Below, one piece after another: positions 60,315 to 64,000 of a DNA stretch of 64,000 nucleotides. The notes beneath the pieces are model-generated. The model ran no database searches, was not told the origin of the DNA, and worked only from the letters and a program-made list of their open reading frames with translations. The DNA is taken from contig NC_018257.1 of the NCBI RefSeq assembly GCF_000227135.1, forward strand, positions 139,501 to 203,500. The letters are read 5' to 3'. Every line of letters begins with the position of its first letter. Positions within the stretch are counted from its first letter, which is position 1. The stretch comes from Leishmania donovani. Lineage: Eukaryota > Euglenozoa > Kinetoplastea > Trypanosomatida > Trypanosomatidae. A program made the translations under genes and the position numbers.

Positions 60315-63101
60315 CTACGCCTTGTGATCGTTTTTCAGTGCGTGCCCAGTTGCCCGTACCGCCGTCGTTTGGCGCTTCTTTCCGGGGGAAGAAGTTTTGT
60401 TCGGTGTGGTGCGGCTCGGCTGGTTGGCAACGCCCGAGACACGGTAGATCGACGAGCCTGCCGGTCGAAGATCGGCACGCTGTTTGCTGGGAGAAGTGCT
60501 GAGGTTGGCCCGGTTATGAACAGGTGTGTTAAGAGCGCGTGACACCGGGCTCGGGTTCGATCGTCTCTTCGACGAAGACTCCACAGCCGCAGCGCCTCCC
60601 GTCATCAACGCTCGGTGGCGTGGCGATCTCTCTTTGTGCAGGTGCGCAGGCCGTTGCGGCCGCTGCGCCGGCTCCGGTGGCGACTTCCTCCGCCCCCGTG
60701 CACCGCTGCCACCACTACCCTCTTGTCCCACCATCACTAGCGAATCACCCTGCCCCGGGGTCGCCCTATGGGCACTCTCGTGCGTGCGGTCTAGCCTCCC
60801 TCCACTTGGCAAAGCCTCCGGTAACGCCATAGGTGACCTGTGACGGCTTTCCATCGACGCGCCTTCGCTGAGTGGGGACGACCCCGAAAAAGGGACGCCC
60901 GCATGCCTGGTCGCCGCCGCGTTTTTGGAGCTCGGCGTCTCGCTTTTGGAGGAAGAAAGGTTGCTACTCGTAGTACCGCCCGCCTCGTGGTCGCCCGTCT
61001 CGTCCTCGAGTGAGTACTGATACCCACCGGGGCTGCTGCTGCTCGGATCTTTCGTCATGTCGTCGCCGCCCTTCGCCTTCGCAAGGGCGGCGGTGTCTAA
61101 AAGAATGGAGCGAGGAGGCTTGCCAGGGTGTGGATTCGGGTGCGCCGGCTCTTTAGTCTTCAGCGGCGGGTGCGCGGCGATGGGCTTGTGACCAGCGCCC
61201 TCCCTCCGCTCACCGGCAGCCTTGGTCACTGCTGCGGATGCTGTGGCGGCTGCTGGAGCGCCTTGTCCTAGGAGCCAAGGGTGCCGACGCAGTTGCGAGG
61301 CGTTCCACCGATCCTTGATGTTGGTCTTGGTGCACATGCGAATAAAGTCCTTCGCGCCTTCGGAGGCGCATGCCGGAATCTGATCCTCGATCTTGGAGCT
61401 GATGATGGCGAACATCACCGCCATCTGGTTGTCGAGGTTCGCGAATGGCGGCTTGCCAGTGAGCATTTGAATGACGCAGCACCCCACCGACCATACATCT
61501 GCCTCAAACGAGTATCCAGAGCAGGCAATCATCTCGGGTGACATGAAGCTTGGAGTACCTTGCACGGACCGCGTGATGAGGGTGTCCGCCAACTCCTTGC
61601 TCTGCCCAAAGTCGCCCAGCTTGAGCTGGTCGTCCTCTGTGAGGAAAAGGTTATCACCCTTCAGGTCGCGATGAAGGATGTGCGAGACGTGCAGGTACTC
61701 GAGCCCCTCTAGCAGCTGGGCTGTGTAGTCGCGCGTCTTCTCCTCGGAGAGACCGCCGACGCTCTCCAGCTTGCTGCCCACAGTGCCACCCCCTACAAAC
61801 TCCATGAAAATGCGAAGGGAGTTATTCTCGCGCACAGCGCCGAGATAAGTCACAACGTGAGGATGGTGCAGTCGACGCATGACACGAATCTCCGACTCGA
61901 GAGCGGCCAACTGCTTCTCCACGTCCTTGGTGAAGTCGTGTGGCACAATAATCTCCTTCACGGCAATGATGTTGCCGCTGTCCAGGTCCTGGGCCCTATA
62001 GACATCGCCGAATGTGCCACGTCCGACACGTTCCAGCAGTTTGACACTCTGTACGCGTGGCCGCTGGTCAATGGAGTTACTCAGAGGGCTGCCGCGATCC
62101 GTACCCTGGACCGCAGACGAGTTGTCGGCGGTGAACTGTAATCCCCCGTCACAGAGCCGCGCCACCGAGGCACTTGGAGCGCTCTGTGCTGCTGTGGATG
62201 CAGCGACATGCGAGGTTCGAGCTGTGTTTACCCGCGCACTAGATGCGGAAGGGGAGATAACGACCACGGGTGGGTCCCTCTGCGGAACAGCAGCCGCTAT
62301 GCGAGGCTCTGCCGCTATCCCCACTGCTACATCCGCGGCGGCGCTGTCGCGTGCCTGGTGGTGTGCGTTGACGCTGGCACCGTTGTATGGGTCAATCCCG
62401 CCGGAGCCGAAGATGCTACCAAAGCTGTTCGACTCCCTATGCGGAGGTGGGACGTTGGGCTTGCGGAAACGGCTCGCCCATCCAGTGACGGCGTATTTAT
62501 TCTCAGTCAGGCCGGTGAGGCTGCAGCTCGGTACACTTTCCGAGATGGCTGTGTAGGACATGCTGTGACTTGAGCCCTCCGTTTCTGCAGAGTTCGAAGA
62601 CGCGTCGGAGTCGCACGCGTAGAAAGAGGGGTCATCGCTGTAGCTGAGGAAACTCTCCTCCACCTCGCGACTGCTACCGCTGGGAAAGCTGCGGCGCATA
62701 CGCGCACGGATCTCGTGCCCCACCCGTGATGCGCGGCTGCGGCTCATGGAGCTGCTTACTTTGCCACCATGCCGTAAGCGTCGATGGTCGAAGAACGACG
62801 ATGTCGAATCCTCTGTCTGCTCCTCCATTGCAACACTGCACAGCTCACTGCGCACCTCGCTCACGGAAGCCTCACTCGGGATGCTAGCCGTGTTGAAGCG
62901 TGAAAGCAGATGAGGTGGGCGACTGTTCTCGCCACTGTCCAGCGGTACCAGCTGCATCACGCACGCCAGCGGATTCTTGAGCGACCTGACGATACGCCGG
63001 GAGGCGGTACAGCCACGAGAGATGGGGATGCTGCCCTCTGTGGGGAGGTCAATGTCAACCCCGCCCGGCCGCGCGTAGCCTACATTTTCGCGAGAGTGCA
63101 T
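60315..63101 (-). CDS. STE11/MEKK-type serine/threonine protein kinase
   Basis: 928 residues from ATG 63101, the first ATG after the predicted acceptor at 63164; the frame is open far upstream but reads as leader. A disordered Ser-rich N-terminus (1-350) precedes the kinase domain (about 354-610). The Gly loop is GRGTFGDVY (360-368), then IAVKEI with Lys382, LESEIRVMRRLHHPHVV, catalytic HRDLKGDN (477-484), DFG (497-499), QGTPSFMSPEMI with SPE in place of APE, and DVWSVGC. GTPxFMSPE and the HRDLKGDN core are MAP3K/STE11 features. The C-terminal 320 residues are low-complexity with many SP/TP sites. It is active by motif content and probably sits at the top of a MAPK cascade; its long 3' region suggests post-transcriptional control. 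Confidence 0.93.
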   Translation of the reverse strand: MHSRENVGYARPGGVDIDLPTEGSIPISRGCTASRRIVRSLKNPLACVMQLVPLDSGENSRPPHLLSRFNTASIPSEASVSEVRSELCSVAMEEQTEDSTSSFFDHRRLRHGGKVSSSMSRSRASRVGHEIRARMRRSFPSGSSREVEESFLSYSDDPSFYACDSDASSNSAETEGSSHSMSYTAISESVPSCSLTGLTENKYAVTGWASRFRKPNVPPPHRESNSFGSIFGSGGIDPYNGASVNAHHQARDSAAADVAVGIAAEPRIAAAVPQRDPPVVVISPSASSARVNTARTSHVAASTAAQSAPSASVARLCDGGLQFTADNSSAVQGTDRGSPLSNSIDQRPRVQSVKLLERVGRGTFGDVYRAQDLDSGNIIAVKEIIVPHDFTKDVEKQLAALESEIRVMRRLHHPHVVTYLGAVRENNSLRIFMEFVGGGTVGSKLESVGGLSEEKTRDYTAQLLEGLEYLHVSHILHRDLKGDNLFLTEDDQLKLGDFGQSKELADTLITRSVQGTPSFMSPEMIACSGYSFEADVWSVGCCVIQMLTGKPPFANLDNQMAVMFAIISSKIEDQIPACASEGAKDFIRMCTKTNIKDRWNASQLRRHPWLLGQGAPAAATASAAVTKAAGERREGAGHKPIAAHPPLKTKEPAHPNPHPGKPPRSILLDTAALAKAKGGDDMTKDPSSSSPGGYQYSLEDETGDHEAGGTTSSNLSSSKSETPSSKNAAATRHAGVPFSGSSPLSEGASMESRHRSPMALPEALPSGGRLDRTHESAHRATPGQGDSLVMVGQEGSGGSGARGRRKSPPEPAQRPQRPAHLHKERSPRHRALMTGGAAAVESSSKRRSNPSPVSRALNTPVHNRANLSTSPSKQRADLRPAGSSIYRVSGVANQPSRTTPNKTSSPGKKRQTTAVRATGHALKNDHKA

Positions 63102-63127
63102 CTTCACTGGCCCGAATGCTCTGAACA

Positions 63128-63145
63128 CCGGCTTTTGAAAGCCGG
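63128..63145 (-). promoter_or_regulatory. Short perfect hairpin in the kinase leader
   Basis: Arms CCGGCTTT and AAAGCCGG are separated by 2 bases, 27-44 nt before the ATG and within the predicted 62-nt leader. Function is inference. Confidence 0.5.
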
Positions 63146-63163
63146 CGAAAAAGACTACGCAGC

Positions 63164-63222
63164 CTCCCGTCCACAAAGAGAGAGCCAGCGAAGGCGGGAG
63201 AAAGAAAAAGGGGGAAGACGAG
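63164..63222 (-). promoter_or_regulatory. Predicted trans-splice acceptor of the STE11-type kinase
   Basis: A long C/T tract (complement of about 63172-63222) is followed by GGGAG, AG at 63165-63164. It fixes the start at 63101. Confidence 0.55.
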
Positions 63223-64000
63223 CCCGCCTCCGACACAGGCCCCCCACGCACGCCCACACACAAACTGGAACGTATGGATGCACAAGTAGGCACCCACGTG
63301 AGTCCGGGTGGTGGGCGTGTGACTGAGGCAGCGCCCGGCGCTTTGCTGCCCTTCCCTCTCTCCTCTTCGCAGTGCCCTCTCGCTTGGTCAACGAAAGAGA
63401 GAGAGAGACACGGCTGACCGGGGAAGCGGCGCAGACTCGAAAAGCGAGAAAACGGCGACAACAAGGGGGCGCCAAAAGGGAAGAGGAGAGAGGGTCGGAA
63501 AAAGTAAAGCCGAGGAGAACTGAAAGAAGGAGTGTAGCAGATGGTAATGGAACGCGCTTGAGACAACCGAGAGAACGACGGGAGAGCCAAGTAAAATCCG
63601 AAAAAAAAAGGGGAAAAGGCGCACACATACAAAGGGCGAGGGGGAGATGAGGTATTTTCTGCGGTACTAGAGAGCACGGAAAAGAGTCGTCGAGGAAAAA
63701 AAAAATACTAAAGAGGACAGAGCAGAGCCGTCCTAGGGAAAGCGAAACGAAAGGAGAGGAGTGAAAGAAGAGGGGAGGGAAGAGAAAGGGGGCAAAATGC
63801 GCTTCGCGACCCAGCCCACAGGAGTTCCCGCTCCGCCGCAGAAGAGGAAGTAAGCACACACACACACGCACGCGTGCAGCTAAAGAAGACAAACATACGA
63901 CACGACAACAGAAAAGAGAGCGGCGGCAGCAGCGAATGAGAATGAACACACAACACGTGAAAGGAGAGAAAGCCGACAGAGAGAAATCGAGAGGAGGAGA
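63223..64000. other. Upstream region of the kinase gene, to window edge
   Basis: No gene seen. The + strand is purine-rich (many GAAAG and A-runs, e.g. 63600-63609, 63694-63704), so several polypyrimidine tracts lie on the transcribed strand; probably the 3' UTR of a gene beyond the edge. Confidence 0.55.

Noticed and set aside
1..64000. CRISPR arrays, bacterial promoters or ribosome-binding sites
   Set aside because: No regularly spaced repeats; the gene organisation is that of a eukaryotic trypanosomatid nuclear chromosome, where such features do not apply.

Overview
The window is nuclear DNA of a trypanosomatid, most likely Leishmania or a close relative (Leishmaniinae). I base this on four things. 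Long intronless ORFs with high GC at third codon positions all lie on one strand. They are separated by 0.6-2.6 kb spacers full of (TG/CA)n, homopolymer and polypyrimidine tracts. The pyrimidine tracts are followed by an AG just upstream of start codons, as expected for spliced-leader trans-splicing. The proteins include trypanosomatid-type forms: N-terminally extended eIF4E4, an ALG14-ALG13 fusion and a single-thioredoxin membrane-anchored QSOX. From memory and unchecked, eIF4E4 next to aspartyl-tRNA synthetase matches Leishmania chromosome 30.

I support 20 protein-coding genes, all on the minus strand, so the window looks like a slice of one polycistronic unit transcribed from right (64000) to left (1). 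In coordinate order they are: WDR33/Pfs2-like polyadenylation factor (cut by the left edge), lipid kinase, QSOX, mitochondrial ribosome recycling factor (with signs of two compensating frameshifts), eIF4E4, AspRS, an unrecognised repeat-containing protein that may be mitochondrial, bystin, a coiled-coil protein, an acidic SP-rich protein with a PP1-docking motif, a large LRR protein, NAA25, the ALG14-ALG13 fusion, CBP20, an LMBR1-family membrane protein, a coiled-coil protein, SF3B2, an acyl-CoA-synthetase-like pseudoenzyme candidate, BBS2 and a STE11-type protein kinase.

The genes do not form a functional operon, as is normal in this group. RNA metabolism is nonetheless well represented (3' end formation, cap binding, SF3b, cap-dependent translation, tRNA charging, mitochondrial ribosome recycling, 40S assembly). 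BBS2 and perhaps the LRR protein point to the flagellum; ALG14-ALG13 and QSOX act in the secretory pathway.

From 52988 to 60314 there is a 7.3-kb stretch with no credible gene. It is probably the very long 3' UTR of the kinase gene plus the short BBS2 leader, and it carries a SIDER-like degenerate retroposon at about 55720-56280. I found no tRNA, rRNA, CRISPR array, complete transposon or strand switch. The most interesting non-coding signals are a perfect 11-bp inverted repeat six bases upstream of the lipid kinase start codon, a 248-nt AG-free eIF4E4 leader, C15 tracts and CA-rich tracts in several leaders, and a small hairpin in the kinase leader.
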